This document shows positions 1-10,057 of a stretch of 36,860 bases of DNA, one piece after another. Position 1 is the first letter of the stretch. Each line of letters begins with the position of its first letter. The stretch spans positions 1 through 36,860 of the forward strand of contig QCFB01000017.1 of NCBI GenBank assembly GCA_003280345.1, written 5' to 3'. The translations under genes were made by a program, and so were the position numbers. The notes beneath the pieces are model-generated. The model was not told the origin of the DNA. It made no database searches and saw nothing but the letters and a program-made list of their open reading frames with translations. The stretch is from Prochlorococcus sp. AG-363-A16. Its GTDB lineage: Bacteria > Cyanobacteriota > Cyanobacteriia > PCC-6307 > Cyanobiaceae.

Positions 1-521
1 CCAGAAAGGCCAAGCTTAGGCTTAATGGTACAACCAAGTAGTGGACGTCCGTACTTATTTAGTCGGTCACGCTCAACGACAATGCCATTAGGAGGACCAC
101 CGCAGGTCTTAATAAAGGCCATTGGAAAGCGAATATCCTCAAGGCGTAGGTGGCGCAAGGCTTTAAAACCAAATACGTTTCCTACCAAAGAAGTCAGAAC
201 GTTTGTAATCGAACCTTCTTCAAATAAATCCAGAGGATAAGCAATGAATGCATAGAAGGATTCTTTGTCTCCAGGGACATCCTCTATGCGGTAGCAGCGA
301 CCCTTATAGAACTCGAGGTCAGTCAATAATTCTGACCAAACTGTGGACCAAGTTCCTGTAGAAGACTCAGCAGCTACAGCAGCAGCGACTTCCTCTCTGG
401 GAACTCCTTCTTGACCAGTGCATTTAAAGCAGGCCAACAAATCGGTGTCTAGGGGAACGTAATCAGGAGTCCAGTAGGTATCTCTGTACTCCTTGACACC
501 AGCGTCATACTTCTTGCTCAT
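1..521 (-). CDS. rbcL: Ribulose-1,5-bisphosphate carboxylase/oxygenase large subunit, form IA, 5' part
   Basis: Large subunit of Rubisco, which fixes CO2 onto ribulose bisphosphate inside the carboxysome. Only the first 173 codons plus two bases of the usual ~470 are present, and the gene runs off the window edge. It begins [17 protein letters not shown], typical of form IA from alpha-cyanobacteria and proteobacteria. The N-terminal domain is complete ([13 protein letters not shown] region). The first barrel strand is reached at [10 protein letters not shown], where Lys167 matches the catalytic Lys175 of the plant enzyme. ATG at 521 follows a strong AAGGAG site seven bases upstream. It lies 71 bp downstream of csoS1 on the same strand, so the two are probably co-transcribed. 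rbcS and csoS2 would be expected beyond the edge. Confidence 0.97.
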   Translation of the reverse strand, partial: MSKKYDAGVKEYRDTYWTPDYVPLDTDLLACFKCTGQEGVPREEVAAAVAAESSTGTWSTVWSELLTDLEFYKGRCYRIEDVPGDKESFYAFIAYPLDLFEEGSITNVLTSLVGNVFGFKALRHLRLEDIRFPMAFIKTCGGPPNGIVVERDRLNKYGRPLLGCTIKPKLGLS

Positions 522-562
522 TAAATAACTCCTTTAAGTCGGGATAGATGATTGAGACGAAG

Positions 563-582
563 GGATTCTTCTCAAAGAATCC
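563..582 (-). other. Stem-loop between csoS1 and rbcL
   Basis: On the coding strand GGATTCTT-TGAG-AAGAATCC forms a perfect 8 bp stem with a 4-base loop, starting 10 bases after the csoS1 stop and ending about 40 bases before rbcL. No T-run follows, so a full terminator is unlikely. A role in mRNA processing, 3' end protection of csoS1 message or partial attenuation would fit the different protein amounts needed (inference). Confidence 0.6.
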
Positions 583-592
583 GAATCTGATC

Positions 593-904
593 TCAGTCCT
601 TCTGACCAAGGAAGTTGCCATTACCTAAAGCAGGCTCAACTTCACGGTGAGGACGAGCAATGATGTGTGCAGCTACTAAGCCGTCACCAACACGCTCACA
701 TGCGTCTGCACCAGCACGCACTGCAGCGTTAACAGCACCAGTTTCGCCACGAACCAAAACGGTCACGTAACCACCGCCAACAAATTCACGACCAATAAGA
801 CGCACTTCGGCAGCCTTGGTCATGGCGTCAGCAGCTTCTATTGCAGGTACTAGACCGCGAGTCTCGATCATGCCGAGAGCGATGCCCATGGTTTCGTTAG
901 CCAT
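593..904 (-). CDS. csoS1: Alpha-carboxysome hexameric shell protein CsoS1 (BMC domain)
   Basis: Major shell protein of the alpha-carboxysome. One BMC domain fills the 103 residues: MGIALGMIETRGLVPAIEAAD at the start, then VRLIGREFVGGGYVTVLVRG and VNAAVRAGADACERVGDGLVAAHIIARPH. Members form hexamers that tile the shell facets and have a small central pore. Prochlorococcus usually has a single csoS1 rather than the csoS1ABC set of proteobacteria. ATG at 904 has only a weak upstream TAGG. It is the first gene of the csoS1-rbcL unit, preceded by a 351 bp control region. GC content looks higher than in neighbouring genes, as is common for highly expressed genes. Confidence 0.96.
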   Translation of the reverse strand: MANETMGIALGMIETRGLVPAIEAADAMTKAAEVRLIGREFVGGGYVTVLVRGETGAVNAAVRAGADACERVGDGLVAAHIIARPHREVEPALGNGNFLGQKD

Positions 905-920
905 TGCCTAACTCAGTAAA

Positions 921-933
921 GGGTGGAATGTTC
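921..933 (-). repeat. Proximal copy of 13 bp direct repeat GAACATTCCACCC
   Basis: An exact copy of the 13-mer also found at 1156-1168, in the same orientation, 235 bp apart. This copy ends 16 bases before the csoS1 start and so probably lies in its leader. Function unknown. Confidence 0.6.
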
Positions 934-1013
934 GAAATGGACAATGCTTTGTGACCCCCTCAAAAGTCAAGTGATTTTGATCAAAAAGCTGATCACAGTA
1001 TTTACTATCTCTC

Positions 1014-1028
1014 ATAAGGTTTTCTTAT
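1014..1028. promoter_or_regulatory. Candidate LysR-family (RbcR/CbbR-like) operator
   Basis: ATAAG-AAAAC-CTTAT is a perfect 5+5 dyad with a 5-base spacer. Inside it sits T-N11-A with dyad symmetry, the LysR-family core pattern. It lies about 110 bp before csoS1. Cyanobacteria carry an RbcR regulator of this family that controls Rubisco genes, and the site reported for it also has half-sites around N5 (from memory). The pattern is seen. The regulator is inferred. Confidence 0.4.
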
Positions 1029-1155
1029 AATCTAGTCCACCACTGTTAAAAACAGCTGTTGTTATTTGAGTGAGCACATCAGCACAAATGCTTGCGAACT
1101 GACGTTTGCATATGTATTTTTCATGCCCGAGGCAGGTCCCTAGGCATTGGTCAAG

Positions 1156-1168
1156 GGGTGGAATGTTC
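1156..1168 (-). repeat. Distal copy of 13 bp direct repeat GAACATTCCACCC
   Basis: An exact copy of the 13-mer at 921-933. It sits just upstream of a GC-rich imperfect hairpin and about 90 bp from the rdgB start. Function unknown. Confidence 0.6.
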
Positions 1169-1255
1169 AGCCCATCCTGTCTCGATCAATTATAAAAATA
1201 TCTTTTCATTTTTCTGCCAACCTCTAACAATGGCATCAACTTCTCTGAGGGCATT

Positions 1256-1843
1256 TTGGTAAAACCACTATTGACTATTGCTAGTGGTAACACTAAAAAA
1301 GTTGCAGAAATTGAGGCAATGCTTGGTCCATTACCTATAGAAGTGCAACGTCAACCAAGTGATTTGCAGATAGAGGAAACTGGTTCTACTTATCTAGAGA
1401 ATGCATTGCTGAAAGCAATGCAAACCGCAAAGATTACAAATACCTGGACAATTGCAGACGATTCTGGTCTTGAAGTAGATGCTCTTGATTCCAAACCAGG
1501 AATCTACTCAGCCAGATATGAGGCAACAAACGAAAAAAAATTAAATAAGCTTCTTCACGCTCTTGGCGACACTCCTTATCGCAGTGCACGTTTTCACAGT
1601 GCAATGGTTCTATGTGACCCAACAGGAAATGCAATCACAGAGGCTGTAGGGATCTGTTGGGGAGAATTGCTCAAAACTCCTGCATATTCTGGTGGAGAGT
1701 TTGAATCAATTTTTTGGGTAAAAGAAGCTCAGTGCACTTATGGAGAGTTAAGCCAAGAGCAATTGACAAAACTTGGCAGTCGCGGCAAAGCAGCCCGGGC
1801 TATTGCCCCATTTCTCTTGAAAGAGTTCGGCTTAGAAAATTAA
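1256..1843 (+). CDS. rdgB: RdgB/HAM1 family non-canonical purine NTP pyrophosphatase, carboxysome-linked form
   Basis: The family hydrolyses dITP, XTP and similar nucleotides to monophosphates, cleaning the nucleotide pool. The 195 residues match family length. SGNTKK near residue 10 is the phosphate-binding motif, and [23 protein letters not shown] carries the metal-binding acidic residues. SRGKA near the C-terminus is also kept. Where most members read GFGYDPxF, this one reads [10 protein letters not shown], so the base-recognition loop is altered and the activity may be shifted. The start is a TTG with GAGGG four bases upstream, overlapping a 10-codon reading frame (1230-1262). Its stop overlaps that of convergent csoS1D by four bases. 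A HAM1 gene here is a known feature of marine picocyanobacterial carboxysome loci. Confidence 0.88.
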   Translation: MVKPLLTIASGNTKKVAEIEAMLGPLPIEVQRQPSDLQIEETGSTYLENALLKAMQTAKITNTWTIADDSGLEVDALDSKPGIYSARYEATNEKKLNKLLHALGDTPYRSARFHSAMVLCDPTGNAITEAVGICWGELLKTPAYSGGEFESIFWVKEAQCTYGELSQEQLTKLGSRGKAARAIAPFLLKEFGLEN

Positions 1844-2616
1844 ATCGAACTATTGATTTGATCAATAGCTCTCATTGCAGCCGCTGCTGCCTCTTCAACA
1901 TCTCCTTCTTTCCCCGCAAGAGTCAAACGACCAAAAGCCCCAACTCCTTTTACATCTACAACCGTGATATTTGATGCCTTCTCAGCCTCATTTGCAGCAA
2001 AAAGCACATATCCAGCTGGCTCTGTTTCAAGAATAAACATACTCATTCCTGATTGAATCATCGAACCACGTCGATTCTGACGATTTATAAGAACGGCGTG
2101 ATCTGGTGTGATTGCTCTGATCACCTCAGTCCAACTAACCTCTGCGGAATTACGCCTATCAACAGAACTTCCAATTGCATCAAGTACAACATCCCCTGAA
2201 TGAAGGACAGTACTTTGATCACGATGATATAGAGCCATTGACCCAAAGGCCCTCTCAACAACCATTTGTCCAAGTCGAACATTGCTCGCCTTTAAAGCAA
2301 TATCTGTAACCCTATGAACTGCCATCCCTGGAGAAACCTCCATCCAAAGACAGGCATCTCCAGGTATAGGCAAAAACCCCTGACTAACTGTCCCCATATA
2401 GGCAGCAAGTTGAGGCTGAAGAGAATCTATGAAGACATAACTTCTTAGCTCAATTTGTTGAATATGACTGGCCTGCCTCGCAACTCGGGCAGTCTCAGAA
2501 TCAGTTGTAATTACACAGCTTGCTCCCGAAGACTGAGGTTGTACCTCAGTACCTGTGACTAACGAACTTCCACCGAGTCGTCGATCACGATTCTCCACAT
2601 TGGCGAATCCGTTCAT
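1840..2616 (-). CDS. csoS1D: Carboxysome shell protein CsoS1D (tandem BMC-domain trimer)
   Basis: A tandem-BMC shell protein whose trimers resemble hexamers and have a large gated pore, thought to pass bigger metabolites such as ribulose bisphosphate. There are 258 residues: a variable N-terminus (1-50), a first BMC domain (about 55-150) and a second (about 160-255). Glu121-Arg122 in VVERAFGSM match the gating Glu/Arg pair described for the MED4 protein. The ending [23 protein letters not shown] is a typical BMC C-terminus. It is transcribed apart from csoS1, with its own start in the 100 bp gap shared with the divergent gene at 2717. Its 3' end overlaps rdgB by four bases. Confidence 0.93.
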   Translation of the reverse strand: MNGFANVENRDRRLGGSSLVTGTEVQPQSSGASCVITTDSETARVARQASHIQQIELRSYVFIDSLQPQLAAYMGTVSQGFLPIPGDACLWMEVSPGMAVHRVTDIALKASNVRLGQMVVERAFGSMALYHRDQSTVLHSGDVVLDAIGSSVDRRNSAEVSWTEVIRAITPDHAVLINRQNRRGSMIQSGMSMFILETEPAGYVLFAANEAEKASNITVVDVKGVGAFGRLTLAGKEGDVEEAAAAAMRAIDQINSSI

Positions 2617-2716
2617 AGCGCGGATAATACCGGATGATTTGCCTAATCAACTAAATCAATAAACTTGCAAGCTTATGAAGAGCCGATAACTTCGATAACA
2701 AATACCCGCCTTAAGA

Positions 2717-3088
2717 ATGTCTACTACACACAAAGAGGGCTCAGATTCAGCAACACTCCCTAGCGAGCTAAACCCAGAACAAACCTTGGGTTTAATAGGT
2801 CTAGGTCTACTGCAAAAAATGTCTCATGAAACAGCCTCAAGCTGGAATTGGTCATTAGAAGACGAACCAGGAAAAGCTGATCTAATTGCTCTTAAACAAA
2901 GGCTTGAGCTAACCGCTTTGGCAATAGAAACTAGTGCTCCCTTAAGCACCTCCGAAGTGACACAGCTTTTGGGAGCTCGTCCAGGATCACCGAAAACTCA
3001 AAGAGGTGGCCTAGTAGCAAAGAGAATAAGTCGTAATGTCTGGAGACTTAGCAAGTCAGAAGTTGAACAGTCACATTGGCGAAATTAA
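2717..3088 (+). CDS. Conserved small protein of unknown function, upstream of chlN
   Basis: I do not recognise a named family. The 123 residues are hydrophilic and lack a signal peptide or membrane helix. Residues 20-75 look helical, with an LGLIGLGLLQKM patch and SSWNWSLEDE. Residues 77-112 (STSEVTQLLGARPGSPKTQRGG...ISRNVWRL) resemble a small helix-turn-helix with a basic tail, so nucleic-acid binding is possible but unproven. It is divergent from csoS1D across 100 bp that contains a 7 bp tandem element CGATAAC (2684-2690 and 2693-2699). It shares orientation with chlN but sits 367 bp away, so it is probably not in the same operon. From memory, picocyanobacteria keep a small unknown gene at this place. 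Confidence 0.75.
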   Translation: MSTTHKEGSDSATLPSELNPEQTLGLIGLGLLQKMSHETASSWNWSLEDEPGKADLIALKQRLELTALAIETSAPLSTSEVTQLLGARPGSPKTQRGGLVAKRISRNVWRLSKSEVEQSHWRN

Positions 3089-4712
<1,624 letters not shown>

Positions 4713-4716
4713 AACC

Positions 4717-6306
4717 ATGGAACTAACTCTTTGGACATATGAAGGTCCTCCTCATGTGGGCGCAATGAGAATTGCCGCTTCAATGAAAGGAGTTCATTAC
4801 GTACTTCATGCCCCACAGGGAGATACCTATGCCGACCTCCTCTTTACAATGATTGAGAGGAGGGGCGAAAGGCCACCTGTTACCTATACAACCTTTCAAG
4901 CAAGAGACCTAGGAGGTGATACTGCTGAGCTAGTTAAACGTCACATAAAAGAAGCCGTTGAACGTTTTGAACCAAAAGCTCTTCTTGTAGGTGAAAGCTG
5001 TACTGCTGAGCTAATACAAGATCAACCTGGCTCACTTGCACAAGGGATGGGACTAAACCTTCCAATAGTCAATCTTGAACTACCTGCATATAGCAAAAAA
5101 GAAAATTGGGGAGCGTCTGAAACTCTTTACCAACTAGTGCGTGGACTCCTAAAAGAAAAAATTGCTTCAGAAACTAAGCATCTGCCCTCGGCATGGAAAA
5201 CTGAAGGACGAAGACCCAGAGTCAACATTCTCGGGCCTTCATTACTAGGGTTTCGCTGTCGTGATGATGTTCTAGAAATACAAAAACTTCTTGGAGAGAA
5301 TGGTATAGATATAAATATTGTGGCGCCACTTGGTGCCACACCCGCAGATTTAATAAGGGTTCCAAATGCTGATATAAACATTTGTCTATACCCCGAAATT
5401 GCGGAGAGTACGTGCAATTGGCTTGAAAGGAATTTTGGAATACCTTTCAGTCGAACTGTTCCAATAGGGGTAAATGCAACTCAGAACTTTTTAAAAGAAG
5501 TCCGCGAGCTGTTGGGAATGCCAGTTCCCAACCATGAAGAAGAACATCTATCAAGGTTGACCTGGTATTCCAAATCCGTGGACTCCAACTATCTAACTGG
5601 GAAGAGAGTCTTCATTTTTGGAGATGGAACCCACGCTATTGCTGCAGCCAAAATTGCCAAGGAGGAACTCGGGTTTGAAGTGGTTGGTCTTGGGACCTAT
5701 AGCCGTGAAATGGCAAGACCTGTTCGTACTGCGGCTAAGGAATTAGGCATTGAAGCTCTTATAACCAATAACTATCTAGAAGTTGAAGCCGCAATGACTG
5801 AGGCTGCTCCCGAACTTGTTCTTGGAACCCAAATGGAGCGTCACAGTGCCAAACGTCTAGGCATTCCATGTGCAGTAATTAGCACTCCAATGCACGTACA
5901 AGATGTTCCTGCACGCTATAGCCCTCAAATGGGTTGGGAAGGTGCCAACGTGATTTTTGATGACTGGGTCCACCCACTAATGATGGGTCTAGAAGAACAT
6001 TTGATTGGGATGTTCCGCCATGATTTTGAATTCGTTGATGGACATCAAAGTCATCTAGGTCACCAGGGAGGGCTCTCAAACCACGAGCAAAAGCAATCAA
6101 TAGAAGAATCTCAACACAATAATGACTCTGATACTTCAAGTGATTCACTTATTTGGACATCAGAAGGCAAGGCAGAGCTTGCAAAGGTTCCTTTCTTTGT
6201 AAGAGGCAAAGTTCGAAGAAATACAGAAAAATATGCCCGTCAGGCTGGATGCAGAAATATTGACAGCGAAACCCTTTTGGATGCCAAAGCTCATTTCCGC
6301 AAGTAG
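4717..6306 (+). CDS. chlB: Light-independent protochlorophyllide reductase subunit B
   Basis: The second subunit of the DPOR NB-protein. It has 529 residues. Asp36 ([10 protein letters not shown]) is at the position known to supply the unusual aspartate ligand to the NB 4Fe-4S cluster. [14 protein letters not shown] and [21 protein letters not shown] are family signatures. A Ser/Asn/Gln-rich linker (about residues 450-480) leads to a C-terminal PCP_red-type domain with [18 protein letters not shown]. The start ATG comes four bases after the chlN stop, with no separate ribosome site, so translation is probably coupled. chlL follows 190 bp downstream. Confidence 0.96.
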   Translation: MELTLWTYEGPPHVGAMRIAASMKGVHYVLHAPQGDTYADLLFTMIERRGERPPVTYTTFQARDLGGDTAELVKRHIKEAVERFEPKALLVGESCTAELIQDQPGSLAQGMGLNLPIVNLELPAYSKKENWGASETLYQLVRGLLKEKIASETKHLPSAWKTEGRRPRVNILGPSLLGFRCRDDVLEIQKLLGENGIDINIVAPLGATPADLIRVPNADINICLYPEIAESTCNWLERNFGIPFSRTVPIGVNATQNFLKEVRELLGMPVPNHEEEHLSRLTWYSKSVDSNYLTGKRVFIFGDGTHAIAAAKIAKEELGFEVVGLGTYSREMARPVRTAAKELGIEALITNNYLEVEAAMTEAAPELVLGTQMERHSAKRLGIPCAVISTPMHVQDVPARYSPQMGWEGANVIFDDWVHPLMMGLEEHLIGMFRHDFEFVDGHQSHLGHQGGLSNHEQKQSIEESQHNNDSDTSSDSLIWTSEGKAELAKVPFFVRGKVRRNTEKYARQAGCRNIDSETLLDAKAHFRK

Positions 6307-6496
6307 ATCCCAAAGAAACAACGAACCACAAGCAAATAACTTGGCTTTGAGTATTTATTCTCAGTAAATATAAACAAGTCCTTTCTGTTGTTCAATTGTT
6401 AACAAAAACCAAATCAATGTGTCGAATTTCGCAAACATCCACCACCTAGACATTTTCAGACCTTAAATGAAAATAACTGTAATCTGTGAACATTAG

Positions 6497-7387
<891 letters not shown>

Positions 7388-7392
7388 TTATT

Positions 7393-8455
<1,063 letters not shown>

Positions 8456-8507
8456 CTAACTCAACTATGAATGAAAATTAACCCTTGAGCTCATTTAGAA
8501 ATGCAAT

Positions 8508-8912
8508 TCAACGCCAAATGATCCTTATACGGTTTGGAGCGATCCACTGATCCTGCTCATCCATCAACCTCCTTTCCCCTCCAATGGTAAATAAACGATC
8601 AAAACGTCTTTGCAAGTTGATGAGTTTTGAAGCTTCTGCACCCAATACAGAAGAGAGTTCAGAATTGCGATCTAACCTAGTAGCAGAAAAAACCCCCAAA
8701 TTAAAAAGGCTTAGGATACCTAAAGAAAGCAGTCCTAGCTTCATTCCTAAAGCAAAGACACTGTAAACAAACTCCCTCTGTTGCTCTTGCAACTGGAGCT
8801 TTGAAGCAAGGGTTGCAGCATCTACTCTCTTTCTTTTACCTCCAATAGAGCTAACCATTTGCTGCTTTGGCCTAGCTCTATTAATTTTTTTTCTGGGCCT
8901 TATTTTGTCCAA
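8508..8912 (-). CDS. Small single-pass membrane protein, unknown function
   Basis: No named family recognised. The frame gives 134 residues: a very basic N-terminus (1-33, rich in Lys/Arg), a short helical segment with Gln/Glu (35-47), one membrane helix (about 50-76) and a soluble tail ending WIAPNRIRIIWR. The layout suggests a cytoplasmic basic tail and a C-terminal part on the other side of the membrane. The start is unsure: TTG at 8912 or an ATG 18 codons later at 8858, neither with a clear ribosome site. It lies between psaM and por on the same strand, so it could be co-expressed with them. Any role in photosynthesis is a guess from position only. Confidence 0.7.
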   Translation of the reverse strand: MDKIRPRKKINRARPKQQMVSSIGGKRKRVDAATLASKLQLQEQQREFVYSVFALGMKLGLLSLGILSLFNLGVFSATRLDRNSELSSVLGAEASKLINLQRRFDRLFTIGGERRLMDEQDQWIAPNRIRIIWR

Positions 8913-8988
8913 TTGAGAGATGAGTGCAGTCTGCGTTTAACCGCTTCTATCGCACAGATGCTCAATTGCCAAGGCCCAAGAATATCAA

Positions 8989-9093
8989 TCAAGCACGTTG
9001 AAGGCTGATGCCAAGACGCAAAGCAAGAATGCCCGCATGTATAACGACCACTAAGCAAAGGCCAGCAAGGTCAATAGTGGAGGTGGGGTCCAT
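8989..9093 (-). CDS. psaM: Photosystem I reaction centre subunit XII (PsaM)
   Basis: A 34-residue one-helix subunit of photosystem I that stabilises trimer contacts in cyanobacteria. Translation from the only ATG gives [20 protein letters not shown], then [14 protein letters not shown] and a TGA. A short N-terminus, one hydrophobic helix (about 8-26) and the ending LALRLGxxL agree with known PsaM. An in-frame stop lies nine codons upstream of the ATG, so no longer form exists. A 75-codon frame on the opposite strand (9008-9235) is its shadow. From memory, psaM sits near this ligase gene in Prochlorococcus. Confidence 0.88.
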   Translation of the reverse strand: MDPTSTIDLAGLCLVVVIHAGILALRLGISLQRA

Positions 9094-9170
9094 AAGGGAA
9101 GGTCTTTGGAATTCTTCCTATTCTCCCCTCAAATATGGATGTATGGCCACTTATCGCAAAAGCCTGTCAC

Positions 9171-9188
9171 ACACCTATGAACACCTAT
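9171..9188 (-). promoter_or_regulatory. Tandem ATAGGTGT element upstream of psaM
   Basis: On the psaM strand ATAGGTGT-TC-ATAGGTGT gives two exact 8-mers with a 10 bp period, so both face the same side of the helix, about 78 bp before the psaM ATG. It could be a regulator site in the gap shared with the divergent ligase gene. The protein is unknown. It does not match the RpaB HLR1 pattern. Confidence 0.35.
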
Positions 9189-9235
9189 CCCCTAAAAAAC
9201 ATCTCACAAAAGTGTCTTTAAAGGTCTTTTACTAA

Positions 9236-10057
9236 ATGGTTAACTTTCTTCCAAGTTCATCTCAAAATCATGAAAAAGGAAAGCTGATCCCTCAAATAAA
9301 GCTTGAGGGTCCTGAGCAAATGGCTTTAGACGTCATGCTGCTAGAAGAATCTTTGAAGAGTTCGACCTTTTCAATTGCATTACGTTTCTACACTTGGAAA
9401 GGCCCATGGTTATCTATTGGTAAAAACCAAAAACACATACCAGAAAAATGGGCAACGCTTTTGGAACAAAAAAAACTGCAAATAGTTCGACGCCCAAGTG
9501 GAGGAAGAGCCGTTCTTCATAGCCAAGGACTCACTTATGCGCTTATCTGGAAATCACCACCGCGCAAAAAACGAGAAGCTTATATAAAAGCCAATCAATG
9601 GCTTATCAAAGGATTCTCTGATTTAGGACTTGAATTGGAATTTGGTAGTCAATTTATTTCCTCTCCCACACTTGCCAGTGACTGCTTCTCAACATCAACT
9701 CCTGCCGATCTTGTGGATCAATATGGCAACAAGCGCATTGGGAGTGCTCAACATTGGAGGAAAGGGCACCTTCTACAACATGGAGAAATTCTTCTCGACC
9801 CACCTAAAAAACTCTGGATCGAAGTGTTTGGTGAAAAGCCACCAAAACCAGCAACAAAAGAAATTCCTCGCAAAGGATTAGAAAAGGCACTTCAAGCAGC
9901 TATGAAATCATGCTGGCCAAAAGTCAAATGGCAAATCAAACAAGTAACAAAAGAAGAATTAATTGAAGCAAAAAGAAGAGCCCATCATTTCTCACTAAAT
10001 GTTCCTGAGGAAGGATCTTCAACTATCCCTTCTGAAAGCATGGTTTCAACAATCTGA
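9236..10057 (+). CDS. LipM/LplA-family octanoyl- or lipoate-protein transferase
   Basis: Attaches octanoyl or lipoyl groups to lipoyl domains (pyruvate dehydrogenase E2, glycine cleavage H protein). It has 273 residues with the BPL/LplA/LipB fold. RRPSGGRAVLH (85-95) is the family signature, and NKRIGSAQHWRKGHLLQHGEIL (165-186) holds the conserved Lys167. Cys150 in SDCFSTSTPADLV sits where LipM-type octanoyltransferases carry their catalytic cysteine, which favours LipM over ATP-dependent LplA. The ATG at 9236 is the first in the frame. The last 73 bases overlap the 3' end of the convergent M50 gene. It diverges from psaM across 142 bp. Confidence 0.85.
   Translation: MVNFLPSSSQNHEKGKLIPQIKLEGPEQMALDVMLLEESLKSSTFSIALRFYTWKGPWLSIGKNQKHIPEKWATLLEQKKLQIVRRPSGGRAVLHSQGLTYALIWKSPPRKKREAYIKANQWLIKGFSDLGLELEFGSQFISSPTLASDCFSTSTPADLVDQYGNKRIGSAQHWRKGHLLQHGEILLDPPKKLWIEVFGEKPPKPATKEIPRKGLEKALQAAMKSCWPKVKWQIKQVTKEELIEAKRRAHHFSLNVPEEGSSTIPSESMVSTI

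Larger units (their letters stand above)
905..1255 (-). promoter_or_regulatory. Control region between csoS1-rbcL and divergent rdgB
   Basis: 351 bp without a gene, between divergent csoS1 and rdgB. Read toward csoS1 it holds, in order: an A/T tract with TATAAT (1189-1194); a first GAACATTCCACCC (1156-1168); an imperfect hairpin ATGCCTAGGG/CCTCGGGCAT (1123-1147); the palindrome AACAGCTGTT (1051-1060); a LysR-type dyad (1014-1028); two TGATCA blocks six bases apart (978-995); and a second GAACATTCCACCC (921-933), 16 bases before the csoS1 ATG. The region probably carries the main carboxysome/Rubisco promoter. No clear -35/-10 pair could be assigned with certainty. Confidence 0.65.

Noticed and set aside
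1123-1147. Intrinsic terminator in the csoS1-rdgB gap
   Set aside because: The imperfect hairpin has a mismatch and wobble pairs, no T-run on either strand, and lies between divergent gene starts where no transcript should end.
1189-1194. TATAAT as the definite csoS1 promoter
   Set aside because: No acceptable -35 box lies at 16-18 bp and it is nearly 290 bp from the gene. It may equally serve nothing, so it is only noted within the region.
5127-5417. 96-codon frame antisense to chlB, and similar frames inside other genes
   Set aside because: They lie wholly within strongly supported genes on the opposite strand and look like translated shadows (Ser/Arg/Cys-rich, no start signals).
6307-6496. 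Riboswitch or attenuator before chlL
   Set aside because: A/T-rich with only weak stems and a 10 bp palindrome. No recognised riboswitch core or terminator is visible.
9008-9235. 75-codon basic frame on the plus strand
   Set aside because: It is the antisense shadow of psaM and its upstream region, with atypical composition and no family resemblance.
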